Source: Halomonas organivorans
GTDB lineage: Bacteria > Pseudomonadota > Gammaproteobacteria > Pseudomonadales > Halomonadaceae
Reading direction: 5' to 3'
Assembly (NCBI RefSeq): GCF_014192055.1
Contig: NZ_JACHXM010000003.1
Coordinates: 62,001 to 126,000 of the forward strand
Length of the DNA: 64,000 nt
Shown here: positions 1-9,809 of the stretch, in pieces
How the letters are laid out: every line of letters begins with the position of its first letter
Position numbering within the stretch: position 1 is the first letter of the stretch
Notes under the pieces: model-generated
What the model saw: the letters and a program-made list of their open reading frames with translations, nothing else
Databases searched by the model: none
Told to the model about the DNA's origin: nothing
Translations under genes and position numbers: made by a program

Positions 1-622
1 TGACGACCCGCGTGCCAATGTCGATCATCGACGACAGGGTCTCGATCTGCCGATCGGTGACCGCGACGCAGCCATTGGTCCAATGAAAGCGCCGATGGAT
101 TTCGGGATCCGCCACGCCGACGCCATGGATACCGATATAGCCGCCCAGCGCCGTATCCTGCGGCGGACTCCCATGGCGACGATAATAGGTAAAATAGTCA
201 TCGTAGTCGCGCTGGCTATAAACGCCGGAATCCAGCGCCATGCGAGCATGGGTCGGCGTCGGATAGTCCAGGCCGACGAAGATATGGTATTTGCTGCCGT
301 AGTTGAAGCGCGAGACATGAAACTCGCCCAGCGGCGTAGCGCGATCACCGCGCACTCGCTGCGGCTTGGCACCGCCTCGGCCCAGCGATATCGGGGAAAA
401 GCGATCCACCAGTTGGCTGCCCCGGAAGATACTGAGCCTTGCCTCATCGTCGTCGACGAGCACCCATAGTTCATCGGGAAAACGTGGCCCGCTGGCATCG
501 GCCAGCAGGTCGGACATCATGGTGGCCCCTTGAGCCGGCGCCCAGAACGGCAGGCTCAAAGCCAGCAGGCCGAAACGGCGGCGGGACAACTTGGGCGTCT
601 TGGGCGTATTCATCATGGGCAT
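1..622 (-). CDS. L,D-transpeptidase (YkuD/ErfK type), C-terminus cut by window edge
   Basis: Reading leftwards, the frame runs off the window edge, so only about 207 N-terminal residues are visible. A YIGIHG histidine motif is followed by the catalytic cysteine motif HWTNGCVAVTD, typical of YkuD-fold L,D-transpeptidases that cross-link peptidoglycan or attach proteins to it. Residues near 10-30 form an export signal with SRRRFGLLAL, which resembles a twin-arginine motif (S-R-R-x-F-L), then a short hydrophobic stretch ending near AQGA. Three in-frame ATGs (622, 616, 613) precede it and none has a clear Shine-Dalgarno, so the exact start is uncertain. The enzyme should act in the periplasm. Confidence 0.85.
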   Translation of the reverse strand, partial: MPMMNTPKTPKLSRRRFGLLALSLPFWAPAQGATMMSDLLADASGPRFPDELWVLVDDDEARLSIFRGSQLVDRFSPISLGRGGAKPQRVRGDRATPLGEFHVSRFNYGSKYHIFVGLDYPTPTHARMALDSGVYSQRDYDDYFTYYRRHGSPPQDTALGGYIGIHGVGVADPEIHRRFHWTNGCVAVTDRQIETLSSMIDIGTRVV

Positions 623-800
623 GCGAGGGGCCGAGAACGAAGACGCCGTTATATCGCATTGCAACGTTGATGTCAGGGGCCATGGTATCGAATATCGCAA
701 TGGATGACGCCTACGCTCCCCGCCCGGGGCGTTGCGATGCCCACGACCAGCCATCTTGTCGCCAGATAGAGACACCTCGATAGAGACTGACGAGTATCGC

Positions 801-1265
801 TCAATACGCCTCGAGTCGCTGGATATCACGTACCAGTCGACGCACCTCGGCATCCTCACCCTGCACCAGCGCCTCGAAGAACTCTCGCTCCTCGGTCCCG
901 CTCGCTCGCTCGCCGCGGTGACGATAGAGGTCCTGCAAGGTACGGTGCATGGTCAGGGCCGTCGCCAGCAATGCCTCCACCCCCTCGTCGTCACGCGCCT
1001 CCGGGAGGCACTCGAGTACTGGCGGATGGGGAAAGTCGTCCGGCTCATCGAACCAGGCGTCGAGCACCCGGCGATGGCCGCTGCCCTCGGCGAGGTAAGA
1101 CTCGAGCTCGCGCCGCATCCGTCGCTCATGATCGGCGAGATAATCCAGCGCCAGGCGTAGCCGAGGAGCGACACTGTTCGTGGCCAGCCCCGTGTAAGCC
1201 GCCTCGAGTCGAGCGTGGTAATCCGCCGCCCAGCGCACCAATTCTCGCACTTGATGAAAGCGCAT
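801..1265 (-). CDS. Small helical protein, possibly ferritin-like/rubrerythrin-like fold
   Basis: This 154-aa protein of unknown function is rich in charged amphipathic helices, with no signal peptide or membrane segment. The stretch YLADHERRMRRELESYLAE followed later by EEREFFEALV gives spaced Glu/His residues reminiscent of ferritin-like four-helix bundles. The metal-ligand set cannot be confirmed by eye. The start at 1265 has a G-rich tract just upstream. It stands alone, divergent from the channel gene to its right. Codon use looks like its neighbours. Treat it as a conserved hypothetical; the ferritin-like idea is only a fold guess. Confidence 0.6.
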   Translation of the reverse strand: MRFHQVRELVRWAADYHARLEAAYTGLATNSVAPRLRLALDYLADHERRMRRELESYLAEGSGHRRVLDAWFDEPDDFPHPPVLECLPEARDDEGVEALLATALTMHRTLQDLYRHRGERASGTEEREFFEALVQGEDAEVRRLVRDIQRLEAY

Positions 1266-1411
1266 GGCTCTGCCCCCCGGTGATCCGACGTTGGCGATAG
1301 AAACATCCCGCCGCCTTCGCTACTGATATCCTAGACGAGACGAGACGCGTCCCGGCTTGATGCAGGTCAAGACGGCCTGAAGCCGTGGCAAACCGGCGAA
1401 GGGAGGCAAGC

Positions 1412-1864
1412 GTGGGCGAGGCAATGCTGGATTCGAGCCACCTGGCCGTGGTCGGCACCACTCTACTGGTGGTGGCGGCCTGCGTGCTGTTGCATTTCGA
1501 GGTGTCGAGCGTGCTTAGCCGACTGATGCGACGCACCTCACCCTCGCGACGGCGGCGCTTTCTGGGCCTGATGTTCGGACTGCTGACCGCCCATGTGGCG
1601 GAGATCTGGCTGTTCGGCCTGGCTGCCTGGTGGCTGGAAGGGACGACATCGGGCGCCGTGGCCGGCGCGCCGATGGTCAACGGGCTGGACTATGTCTACC
1701 TCTCGGCGATCACCTACACGACCCTCGGGTACGGAGACGTCTTCCCCGAGGGGCCGCTGCGTTTCCTGATGGGCACCGAGTCGCTGACCGGCTTCATGAT
1801 GATCACCTGGTCGGCGTCGCTGACCTTCCTGGAGATGCAGCGACACTGGAACGACCGTGGCTAG
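1412..1864 (+). CDS. Two-TM potassium channel family protein
   Basis: This is a small (150 aa) ion channel of the KcsA-like two-helix type. A first hydrophobic helix lies near residues 12-30, a basic loop (RRTSPSRRRR) follows, then another hydrophobic stretch, the pore region TYTTLGYGDVFP and a final helix (LTGFMMITWSASLTFLEM). TLGYGD is the K+ selectivity filter, with leucine where KcsA has valine. The GTG at 1412 is preferred because GGGAGG sits 5 nt upstream; an upstream GTG at 1385 lacks this. No regulatory ligand domain is present. Its likely role is passive K+ flux across the inner membrane, possibly in ionic or osmotic adjustment. Confidence 0.85.
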   Translation: MGEAMLDSSHLAVVGTTLLVVAACVLLHFEVSSVLSRLMRRTSPSRRRRFLGLMFGLLTAHVAEIWLFGLAAWWLEGTTSGAVAGAPMVNGLDYVYLSAITYTTLGYGDVFPEGPLRFLMGTESLTGFMMITWSASLTFLEMQRHWNDRG

Positions 1865-2006
1865 GCCAGGATCAGGCCAGAAACCTATCTGCGCTCGGCG
1901 ATGTGGTGCCACAAGAAGTCGGGGAGTACGCTCCCCCGCAAGGCCAACGGGCCTGACCCGACGCCTTCGCCCATCGACGTTGCCGACACCATCTTGCAGG
2001 CGACAG

Positions 2007-2471
2007 CTACCACTCTTCGCTGGTCTGGCGCAGTTCAGCGATCTCGCGCTTGGCCGCCGTCAAGCAGTCGTGCAGCTCATCGCCCAGTGCGGCAGCACTG
2101 CCCACGGCGATGATGCCCTGTGCAGCCCCACTGGCGCGACGCGCCACGCCGTCGCTTGCGTGCAGGGCCTCGATGCGGGCGATAAGCCGCGCAAGCCAGC
2201 TGTCCGGGCGCTGGGCCAGGCCACGCAGCCGCTCCAGCTCGGCCAGCGGCGCTCCCTGGGGCGCGAGAAGCTCACGCCAGTCGTGACGCTCGAGGCCGGC
2301 ATGCTCGGTGACCTCGCGCAGCAAAGACTCAAGGGCCAGCTCGAGCAGCGCCAAGGCCCCCTCCTCACCGGCCATGCGTCTCGCCTCGGCATGCTCATCG
2401 TCGCCGGCAGGCGCCGCCAGCAGCAGCTCCGCCTGGTACAGCAGCTGATTGGTTCGGGCTCGCGGGGTCAC
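2007..2471 (-). CDS. DUF6586-like hypothetical protein, coupled to topA
   Basis: This 154-aa soluble, mostly helical protein begins with [17 protein letters not shown], which resembles the DUF6586 family found beside topA in pseudomonads. Its function is unknown. The preferred start is the GTG at 2471, which overlaps the topA stop codon as GTGA and has GGAGG about 10 nt upstream; an in-frame ATG 24 nt earlier lies inside topA. The overlap implies co-translation with topA. Family assignment is from memory of sequence and neighbourhood, so it is moderate. Confidence 0.7.
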   Translation of the reverse strand: MTPRARTNQLLYQAELLLAAPAGDDEHAEARRMAGEEGALALLELALESLLREVTEHAGLERHDWRELLAPQGAPLAELERLRGLAQRPDSWLARLIARIEALHASDGVARRASGAAQGIIAVGSAAALGDELHDCLTAAKREIAELRQTSEEW

Positions 2472-5107
2472 TTGCGCTTGTCCTCCACCTGCCACTTGCC
2501 GTCGTCGAAGGTGGCCTTCCAGCCGGTGGCCTTGCCGTCATCCTCGGTCATCAGGAACTGCGCCTTGGCCTTGCGCGAGAAGCGGATCTGCGCCGGCCGG
2601 CCGTCCGGGTCCGCATCGGGAGCGTCGAGCAGGTAGCGATACTTGTCCGGCAGCTCCTCGGCATGGGCCTTTAGCTCGATCACCAACGGCGGCCGGGTCT
2701 CGCGATTCTTGGGGAACTTGCTGGCCGCCAGGAACAGGCCACTGGCCCCGTCGCGCAGCACATAGTGGTCGTCGACCTTCTGGCAAGCCAGCTCCGGCAT
2801 GGGGATGGGATCCATCTTGGGCGGCGCCACCTCGCCGCTCTTGAGCAGCTTGCGAGTGTTCTTGCAGCTCTCGTTGGTGCAGCCGAAATACTTGCCGAAG
2901 CGGCCACTCTTGAGCTGCATCTCGCTGCCGCACTTGTCGCACTCGATGGTCGGGCCCTCATAGCCCTTGATGCGAAACTTGCCCTGCTCGACCTCGTAGC
3001 CGTCGCAGTCAGGACTGTTGCCGCAGACGTGCAGCTTGCGCGTCTCGTCGATCAGATAGCTGTCCATCGCCGTGCCGCACTTGGGGCAGCGATGCTTGGC
3101 GCGCAGCGCATCGGTCTCGGCGTTTTCGTCGGCATCGGCGGCCACCGCCTCGTCGCCAGGCAGCAGATCGATGGTGGTCTTGCAGCGCTCCTTGGGCGGC
3201 AGGTTGTAGCCTGAGCAGCCCAGGAATACGCCTGTCGAGGCGGTGCGAATCTGCATCTTGCGTCCGCAGCTCGGACAGTCGATGTCGGTGGGCACCGGCT
3301 GGTTGGGCCGCATGCCTTCCTCGCTCTGCGCCTCATCCAGCTCCTCGCGGAACTCGGCATAGAAGGCGTCGAGCAGCTCGCGCCAGCGGCGCTCGCCCTC
3401 GGCCACCTCGTCTAGGCTATCCTCCATGCGCGCGGTGAAGGAGTAGTCCATCAGGTCGGGGAAGGACTCCTTGAGCCGCTCGGTGACGATATCGCCCAGC
3501 TTCTCGGCGTAGAAGCGACGATTCTCCAGCTTGACGTAGCCGCGATCCTGGATGGTCGAGATGATGGCCGCGTAGGTGGACGGCCGGCCGATGCCCTTCT
3601 TCTCCAGCTCCTTGACCAGGCTCGCCTCGGTATAGCGAGCCGGCGGCTTGGTGAAGTGCTGCTGGGGATCCAGCGACGCCAGGGTGAGGGGCGTGCCTTC
3701 GGCCAGGTCAGGCAGCGACTGGTCCTCGTCCTTGCGGCCCATCGGCTTCATCACGCGGGTGTAACCGTCGAACTTCAGCACCCGGCCCTTGGCCTTGAGC
3801 TCGTAGCCATCGGCGGCCACGGTCAGGGTAGTAGAGAGATATTCCGCGGGCGTCATCTGACAGGCCACGAACTGGCGCCAGATCAGCTCATAGAGGCGTT
3901 CGGCGTCGCGCTCCATACCGGCCAGGTCGGTGGCGCGGCGTGTCACCTCGGAGGGGCGGATAGCCTCGTGGGCCTCCTGGGCGCCTTCCTTGCTGGAATA
4001 GCGGTTGGGCGCCTCGGGCAGATAGCGCGCTCCGTATTCCTCGCCGATGAAGTCGCGCACGCCGTCCACCGCCTCGCGGGACAGGTTGGTGGAGTCGGTC
4101 CGCATGTAAGTGATGTAGCCCGCCTCGTAGAGGCGCTGGGCGAGCGTCATGGTCTTCTTCACCGAGAACCCGAGGCGCCCGCTGGCGGCCTGCTGGAGCG
4201 TCGAGGTGATGAAGGGAGCGTTGGGCTTGGAGCGGGTCGGCTTGTCCTCACGGGAGGTGATCGCCAGCGACGCTTTCCTGAGCGCCTCGATGCGCTCCAG
4301 GGTCTCGGCCTCTGACGTCGGACGGAACGCCTTGCCGTCCTGTCGCACCAGCTCGAAGCGCACCGGGGCAGCCGCGGCGTCGTCGGCGGGCTCGAGATCG
4401 GCGTGGACGTCCCAGAACTCCTCGGGAACGAAGGCTCGGATCTCGCGCTCGCGCTCGACGATCAGCCGCATCGCCACCGACTGGACGCGGCCGGCGGAGA
4501 GGCCGCGGGCAATCTTGGCCCACAGCAGCGGCGACAGCATGAAGCCCACGACGCGATCCAGGAAGCGCCGCGCCTGCTGGGCCTCGACCCGCGGCATGTT
4601 GAGCTGGCCGGGATCCTCGAAGGCCTCATGGATGGCATTCTTGGTGATCTCGTTGAACACCACCCGGCGATAGCGCGAGTCATCACCGCCAATGGTCTCG
4701 CGAAGGTGCCAGGCGATGGCCTCCCCCTCGCGGTCCAGATCGGTCGCGAGGTAGACGGAGTCCGCCTTGTCGGCAAGCTTCTTGAGCTCGGCGACCACCT
4801 TCTCCTTGCCGGGCAGGATCTCGTAGTTGGCTTCCCAGTCATGCTCGGGATCGATCCCCATGCGCCGGATCAGCTGCTCCCGTGCTTTACGCTGGCGATA
4901 TTCGGCCTTCTCCTCGGCGGACATCTTGCGCGTCGCGGCGGCCTGTCGGGCACGCTCCTTGGGATCCGAGGCCGTCTTGCCCGAGCCGCTGGTCGGCAGG
5001 TCACGGATGTGCCCCACGCTCGACTTCACGATGAACTCGTTGCCGAGATACTTGTTGATCGTCTTCGCCTTGGCCGGCGACTCGACGATGACCAGAGACT
5101 TGCCCAT
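2468..5107 (-). CDS. topA: DNA topoisomerase I (type IA, omega protein)
   Basis: This 879-aa enzyme relaxes negatively supercoiled DNA by transient single-strand cleavage. The N-terminal Toprim domain starts [18 protein letters not shown] and contains the acidic triad region [13 protein letters not shown]. The catalytic tyrosine lies in [11 protein letters not shown] near residue 330, and [12 protein letters not shown] marks the central gate domain. The C-terminal third carries several four-cysteine zinc-ribbon repeats ([24 protein letters not shown]). E. coli TopA is 865 aa, so the length is normal. ATG 5107 is chosen because homologues begin [10 protein letters not shown]; an in-frame ATG 30 nt upstream adds only unconserved residues. 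It is followed with overlap by the DUF6586-like gene. Confidence 0.98.
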   Translation of the reverse strand: MGKSLVIVESPAKAKTINKYLGNEFIVKSSVGHIRDLPTSGSGKTASDPKERARQAAATRKMSAEEKAEYRQRKAREQLIRRMGIDPEHDWEANYEILPGKEKVVAELKKLADKADSVYLATDLDREGEAIAWHLRETIGGDDSRYRRVVFNEITKNAIHEAFEDPGQLNMPRVEAQQARRFLDRVVGFMLSPLLWAKIARGLSAGRVQSVAMRLIVEREREIRAFVPEEFWDVHADLEPADDAAAAPVRFELVRQDGKAFRPTSEAETLERIEALRKASLAITSREDKPTRSKPNAPFITSTLQQAASGRLGFSVKKTMTLAQRLYEAGYITYMRTDSTNLSREAVDGVRDFIGEEYGARYLPEAPNRYSSKEGAQEAHEAIRPSEVTRRATDLAGMERDAERLYELIWRQFVACQMTPAEYLSTTLTVAADGYELKAKGRVLKFDGYTRVMKPMGRKDEDQSLPDLAEGTPLTLASLDPQQHFTKPPARYTEASLVKELEKKGIGRPSTYAAIISTIQDRGYVKLENRRFYAEKLGDIVTERLKESFPDLMDYSFTARMEDSLDEVAEGERRWRELLDAFYAEFREELDEAQSEEGMRPNQPVPTDIDCPSCGRKMQIRTASTGVFLGCSGYNLPPKERCKTTIDLLPGDEAVAADADENAETDALRAKHRCPKCGTAMDSYLIDETRKLHVCGNSPDCDGYEVEQGKFRIKGYEGPTIECDKCGSEMQLKSGRFGKYFGCTNESCKNTRKLLKSGEVAPPKMDPIPMPELACQKVDDHYVLRDGASGLFLAASKFPKNRETRPPLVIELKAHAEELPDKYRYLLDAPDADPDGRPAQIRFSRKAKAQFLMTEDDGKATGWKATFDDGKWQVEDKRK

Positions 5108-5286
5108 AGTGCTCCAAACGTCAGTAGGCGCGGGCATGGCCCGCGTCGAACGGAATCGACCACCCGTTGGCGGGTGAAAAATGCGCTTACCCTACCCTAG
5201 CGCCAGCCAACACGCCAGTCGCTCCCTCGCCGGGCCTTTGACCCTAGACCGCCGGCCACCGCTCGGCAAGCACCCTTCCACACGCA

Positions 5287-5314
5287 AGCCCCCGCCGGTC
5301 AGGCGGCAGGGGCT
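5287..5314. terminator. GC-rich stem-loop between DUF3141 gene and topA
   Basis: AGCCCC and AGGGGCT flank an inner GCC/GGC pairing around a GGTCA-like loop. It lies just past the stop of the DUF3141 gene on the minus strand. No long T-run follows on either strand, so intrinsic termination is only a possibility. The remaining 5108-5335 gap shows nothing else recognisable. Confidence 0.35.
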
Positions 5315-5335
5315 CGATGCGAAAGGTACGGGGAT

Positions 5336-7708
5336 TCAGTCCTTGGACCGGGGCGGCTTGCGACGTCGCGTCGCCGATTGACGCGGACCTTGGCGACGCG
5401 CCTCGCGCTTCGCTGCCGAGACCGTCTCGGATGCCTTGGGCGGCTCAGCCGCCTTGGTCTCGCCGCTCTCGCCAGGCTTTCCTGACGTCGCGGGCGCCTC
5501 CCCGGGCGTTGACCGCGGCGGCGTTGCGGGTCGGGCGCTGGCGAACAGCGCTCGAATACGTTCGAAGCGCTGGGCGGCACGCTCGCTGAGCTCCCCGCTG
5601 GCCGCCAGCACGTGTTCGATATGTCCCAGGTGGCCGTCGATCGCTTCGGCGCTCTCACCAGCCACCAGCCGTGGAATGGCCTCCAGGGCCGCTTCGCGGT
5701 CCTGCTCGAGGATGAAGAACTGCTCACGCACCAGGTGCTTGAAGTCGGCCAGTCGAGCGGTCGGCTCGAGCTCGGCGCGGGATGCGCGCAGGCGCTTGAA
5801 GTTGCGCCCATCGGTCGCCGGCGCACCGCCCAGCACATAGATCACCGAGCGCATCACCGCCTCATGGCTGCCGCCCTCGGCGACCCTGGCCCGGATCGCC
5901 TCGCGACGCTGCTGAACGAAGCGACGCTGCTCCGGTTCGGCCCCGGGATGCCGGCGCACCGGCGCGTTGCCCCCAAGTCCGACCAGAACCTGCAACAGCG
6001 GCTGGCCGTAGACGTCCAGGAACAGCCGCTCGAGGCTGCGATCGCGCAGTTCCCGCCAGGCCTCCAGGCCCTGGGTGATCTGGCTCGACAGCACGCCCTC
6101 CAGGGCGCGAAAGACGTTGTCCTCGCCGACCGCCTGACGATCCTCGCGCACCCGCTCGGCCAGCACCGGAACCGGCACCATCAGCGGATTGCGATCGGAC
6201 AGCAGCCGATATCCCAGCCGATTGGGATGCATGCGTCGCATCCAGCGAGCGGAGTCAGGGGTGGCCCAGGCCTGGACCCAGGGCTGGAGGAACTGGCGGT
6301 ACAGCCCCTGGTTGATCTCCGAGACGCGGGCCACGGCGGCGAAGCGACGCTCGTCGTCGGGACGATGGTGCACCTCGCGGTCCAGTTCCTCGATGCTGCG
6401 CGGCTGAAATTCGAGCAGGTAGTCGCGCTCGATCAGCTCGGCGTCGGGGCGATCCTCGGCCCGCGAGATCGCCGTCTCGTAGAGCCCCGGCGGCAACACG
6501 TCGATGTAGTCCATGTTGGCGGTGAACTCGGTGTGCTCCTTGCGCGATACGCTGCCTGACACGAAGATGCCCAGGTGCCCGGTGGTGTCGTGGACGCAGT
6601 ACACGATGGTCTGCCCGTTGGCGATGAGTTCATCGGTATCCTCGTAGAGATCCTGTATCCAGCCCAGGGCCTGCGGCGGCGGCGTAATGTCATCGCCCCG
6701 GGAACAGAACACCACCACCGGCGAACGCAGGTTGCGCAGATCGATGCGTCGCCCGTCGGCGGTGACCATCTGGGCGGTGGACAGACGGTTGCCGACGAAC
6801 AGGTTGTCGACGATGTACTGGATCTCCTGCCCTCCCAGCACCACATGACCACCCCACCAGCGCTCGAAGTCCAGGTAGCGCTCCGCCTCGGTGTCGACGC
6901 GGGAATAAAGGTGATACTGCTTGCTCCACCAGGTGTTGGCCGGATTGAGCCGCTCGAAGTTCTGCACCAGCCAGGCACCGTCGAACAGTCCGGCTCCCAG
7001 GTCGCTGAGCAACGACGTCACCCAACTGCCACCGGTCATGCCGCCGGTGTAGCGCATCGGCGCCTGGCCCCGCTCGCCGGCCCAGTAGGATAGCGGTGCA
7101 CCGGCGATCAGGATGGGCCCGAAGACGTCGGGCTCCAGGGCCGCCGCCATCATGATCTGCCAGCCGGCCTGGCAGTTGCCGACCACCATTGGCTTCTCCG
7201 CAGTATCCGGATGCAGCGATATCACCTGACGAAGGAAGGTCACTTCGGCCTCGACCACGTCCTCGACGGTCTGTCCGGGCTCCGGATAGGGCAGGAAACC
7301 GATGAAGTAGCAGGGATGGCCGGCGCGCAGTGCCACGCCGAGCTCGCTGTCGGGCTTGAAGCCGCCGATGCCCGGTCCGTGACCGGCCCGTGGGTCCACC
7401 ACCACGAAGGGCCGCATCAAGGGATCGGTTTCCACGCCCTCGGGCGGCAGGATGCGCATCAATTCGTAGTTGACCGGCCTCGGCAATTCGCGGCCGTCGA
7501 GCAGCACCTCGGCGTCGAAGCCAAGCACGTTGGGCTTGGTCTTCTCGATGTGTTCCAGGTACTGGTTGCCACGCTGGCGCATGACGTCCAGATAGAGAAT
7601 GCTGCGCTCCAGACCATCACGCCAGTACTCCAGGCCGGCACGACCGAAGCCGAAAGGATCCATCCAGGACAACACGGCAGGAGGCAAGTTCGACATCAGG
7701 GGGTTCAT
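5336..7708 (-). CDS. DUF3141 family PHA-synthase-like alpha/beta hydrolase
   Basis: This large (790 aa) cytoplasmic protein has an alpha/beta-hydrolase core related to polyhydroxyalkanoate synthases. A lipase-box-like nucleophile motif VGNCQAGWQ carries Cys where classical PhaC has GxCxG. The later CSRGDDITPP matches the catalytic aspartate region, and TTGHLGIFVSG matches the catalytic histidine region. After about residue 480 comes a long helical domain that PhaC lacks, ending in a low-complexity Lys/Arg/Pro/Ala tail as in granule- or DNA-associated proteins. ATG 7708 is chosen because GAGGGAG lies 8 nt upstream; ATG 7732 has no ribosome site. Catalytic competence is unproven. A PhaR-like palindrome lies 63 nt upstream. 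Confidence 0.85.
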   Translation of the reverse strand: MNPLMSNLPPAVLSWMDPFGFGRAGLEYWRDGLERSILYLDVMRQRGNQYLEHIEKTKPNVLGFDAEVLLDGRELPRPVNYELMRILPPEGVETDPLMRPFVVVDPRAGHGPGIGGFKPDSELGVALRAGHPCYFIGFLPYPEPGQTVEDVVEAEVTFLRQVISLHPDTAEKPMVVGNCQAGWQIMMAAALEPDVFGPILIAGAPLSYWAGERGQAPMRYTGGMTGGSWVTSLLSDLGAGLFDGAWLVQNFERLNPANTWWSKQYHLYSRVDTEAERYLDFERWWGGHVVLGGQEIQYIVDNLFVGNRLSTAQMVTADGRRIDLRNLRSPVVVFCSRGDDITPPPQALGWIQDLYEDTDELIANGQTIVYCVHDTTGHLGIFVSGSVSRKEHTEFTANMDYIDVLPPGLYETAISRAEDRPDAELIERDYLLEFQPRSIEELDREVHHRPDDERRFAAVARVSEINQGLYRQFLQPWVQAWATPDSARWMRRMHPNRLGYRLLSDRNPLMVPVPVLAERVREDRQAVGEDNVFRALEGVLSSQITQGLEAWRELRDRSLERLFLDVYGQPLLQVLVGLGGNAPVRRHPGAEPEQRRFVQQRREAIRARVAEGGSHEAVMRSVIYVLGGAPATDGRNFKRLRASRAELEPTARLADFKHLVREQFFILEQDREAALEAIPRLVAGESAEAIDGHLGHIEHVLAASGELSERAAQRFERIRALFASARPATPPRSTPGEAPATSGKPGESGETKAAEPPKASETVSAAKREARRQGPRQSATRRRKPPRSKD

Positions 7709-7770
7709 GGCATCGACTCCCTCGGTGGCCATGGGGAAAATGCGGTCTTGGGGTCGTTGCCCGACCGTCT

Positions 7771-7786
7771 TTGCTGCAATGCAATA
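7771..7786. promoter_or_regulatory. TGC-rich palindrome resembling a PhaR operator
   Basis: TTGCTGCAATGCAATA is centred about 70 nt upstream of the DUF3141 start. TGC-rich inverted motifs of this kind are bound by PhaR, the PHA-responsive repressor of phasin and synthase genes. Only one copy is seen and the identity of the bound regulator is inferred. Confidence 0.4.
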
Positions 7787-7822
7787 TAACCCAGATTCCA
7801 CGCGCTGGCGAATGCCCCATCG

Positions 7823-8731
7823 TCACCCCGGCACGAGACGCGCCGCCTGCTCGTCCCCGAGCAGACACGACAGCGCCCGCCGCGCCCGAGGCTCGAGCTC
7901 CTCGAGGCGACGTCCCCAGATCACCAGGCGAGCCTCATGACCCGCGCCGGGATGATCCAGGCGGACCCCGGGGCCGCCGTCGAGGCGAGCATGCTCCGGC
8001 AAGGCCAGGCGCCACAGCCGCGCATGACCTTGCCCCACCAGATGAGACTGCCGCTCGCGCAGCCGTTCACCACACATCAGCCGCCAATGGGTGACCAACG
8101 GATCGAGGCCGAACAGCGCCTCGTCGAGCGCCTCCTCCCCCGCCGGGCCGGGACGCAGGGACACGAATCCAAGGGCATTGCCGGCGACGCGGAAGCCCGC
8201 CTCGACCAGCCCCGTTGCGCCCAGTGCCACGACGCCTCGAGCTGCCAGGCGTCCCAGGTAGGCAGTCCGCTCGGCGGTCAGCCAGGGTAGCGGCGCCATG
8301 GACATGGCGTCGCCGAGCGACTGTCGAGGCGCCAGGTACACCACGTGGCCGTGGCCATCGACCAACAGCGACAGATGGACCAGTGTCCCGCCGTCCTCGG
8401 GCGACGCCAGCGGTACGCCGGCTTCCGCCATCAGCCGACGCATGACGCGCTGCTGGGCCATGGCAGCCAGCAAGGTTGCCCCCTGGCCCAGGAAGCGCAC
8501 CCCTGCCTCTCCACAGGCCTTGGCGAGTTCGAGCTGGAGCGGCGCGGCCAGTTCACCGGGGTGGATGGCGTCACATTGCCCCGCGAGGGCCCGGGCCAGC
8601 AATGTGCGGGAGTCGCCCTCGGCGGTCTGGCTCTCGATCCCCAGCTCCTGGGCGGCCTGGCACAGGCGAAGGGCGCCCGCCCCGGCCCCCACCACCAGGA
8701 CGCGGCGCACAGGCATCTTGCGTGGGAACAT
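7823..8731 (-). CDS. Degenerate biotin-carboxylase-like protein (AccC relative)
   Basis: This 302-aa protein aligns along its whole length with biotin carboxylase but is about 140 residues shorter. RVLVVGAGAGALRLCQAAQELGI matches the AccC N-terminal fold. CDAIHPGELA and GVRFLGQG match [12 protein letters not shown] and GFTFIGP. HLSLLVDGHGHVVYL matches [17 protein letters not shown], and the C-terminus keeps the GHARLWRL and WGRRLEELEPRARRAL equivalents. The glycine-rich ATP loop (GGGGRGM) is deleted, and the metal/biotin residues of [12 protein letters not shown] are replaced by FVSLRPGP. It is therefore unlikely to carboxylate biotin. ATG 8731 has GGAG 8 nt upstream. It is divergent from a LysR regulator. 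Confidence 0.75.
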   Translation of the reverse strand: MFPRKMPVRRVLVVGAGAGALRLCQAAQELGIESQTAEGDSRTLLARALAGQCDAIHPGELAAPLQLELAKACGEAGVRFLGQGATLLAAMAQQRVMRRLMAEAGVPLASPEDGGTLVHLSLLVDGHGHVVYLAPRQSLGDAMSMAPLPWLTAERTAYLGRLAARGVVALGATGLVEAGFRVAGNALGFVSLRPGPAGEEALDEALFGLDPLVTHWRLMCGERLRERQSHLVGQGHARLWRLALPEHARLDGGPGVRLDHPGAGHEARLVIWGRRLEELEPRARRALSCLLGDEQAARLVPG

Positions 8732-8822
8732 GATCGATCTCCGGATAGCGAGTGGCGGAAGCGGAGTGCTAGCATGACGACAAGGCACGCCGGACGCTAC
8801 CGCGCCGCCCAACGGATGACCC

Positions 8823-9809
8823 ATGACCACGCCCAAACTGCTCAATCGTCTCACCTTCCGCCAGCTGCAGGTGTTTCGCGCCGTTCACGAACGCCAGTCC
8901 TATTCACGGGCGGCCGAGGCTCTGGGCCTGACCCAGCCTGCGGTCAGCGCACAGATCCGGCAGCTCGAACAGGCCCTCGGCCACCCGCTGTTCAAGTATG
9001 CCGGCCGCACCCTGCATGCCCTGCCCGCCGCGGACGCGCTGGCCGCCTCGACCCAGGCCATCTTCGGACAGGTATCGCGGCTGCAGATGAGCCTGTCGGA
9101 CCTGGAAGGCACGATCACCGGTGAGCTCAACCTGGCCGCCGTGTCCACCGCCCAGTACGTGGTGCCCCATCTGCTGGCCCGCTTCCGCGCCCAGTATCCC
9201 AACGTCCAGATCCGCCTGCGGGTCTGCAACCGCAGCCAGGCCCTGGAACGCCTCGCCGAGCGCCGCGATGACCTGGTGATCATGGCACGGGTGCCCGACG
9301 ACGAGGCCCTGGTGTTCATGCCGATCCTCGACAACGAGATGATTCCCGTGGTGTGGCCCGGCCATCCGCTGCTCGAGGCAACTCGCCCGACGCTCGAGGA
9401 TCTGGCCCATCACTACATGCTGATGCGCGAACCCGGCTCCGGGGTTCGCGGCGCCCTGGAAGAGTTGGCCGCGGAGCAGGACGTACGCCTCGATCACGCC
9501 ATCGAGATGGGAACCAACGAGGCAGTCAAGCAGGGCGTGATGGCACAGCTCGGCGTGGCCGTGCTGCCCCGCCTGGCCGTCCGCCTGGAACTCGAGGCCG
9601 GACTGCTGGCACCGCTGGATCTGCCCGGTTTCCCGCTGCGCCACTCCTGGTGCACGGTCTACCACCGCGAGCGCTTCCCCACGCCGGTCACCGAACTGTT
9701 CCTGCGCTTCGTCCGCCAGCACCTCGATGAGCTGCATGCCCACTTCGCCTCCGACCCCACCCCCCTGCCGAGTCATGGAGTCGCCTGCCTGCCACAGGCC
9801 GCCCAGTGA
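8823..9809 (+). CDS. LysR-family transcriptional regulator
   Basis: This 328-aa protein has an N-terminal winged helix (LTFRQLQVFRAVHERQSYSRAAEALGLTQPAVSAQIRQLE) and a two-lobed periplasmic-binding-protein-like effector domain from about residue 95. The HTH and first-lobe sequence (GELNLAAVSTAQYVVPHLLARF) are close to the CbbR/CysB-like branch. It is divergently transcribed from the biotin-carboxylase-like gene with 91 bp between starts, the usual arrangement for a LysR activator of its neighbour. A TGCTAGCA palindrome lies in that interval. The effector is unknown. Confidence 0.92.
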   Translation: MTTPKLLNRLTFRQLQVFRAVHERQSYSRAAEALGLTQPAVSAQIRQLEQALGHPLFKYAGRTLHALPAADALAASTQAIFGQVSRLQMSLSDLEGTITGELNLAAVSTAQYVVPHLLARFRAQYPNVQIRLRVCNRSQALERLAERRDDLVIMARVPDDEALVFMPILDNEMIPVVWPGHPLLEATRPTLEDLAHHYMLMREPGSGVRGALEELAAEQDVRLDHAIEMGTNEAVKQGVMAQLGVAVLPRLAVRLELEAGLLAPLDLPGFPLRHSWCTVYHRERFPTPVTELFLRFVRQHLDELHAHFASDPTPLPSHGVACLPQAAQ

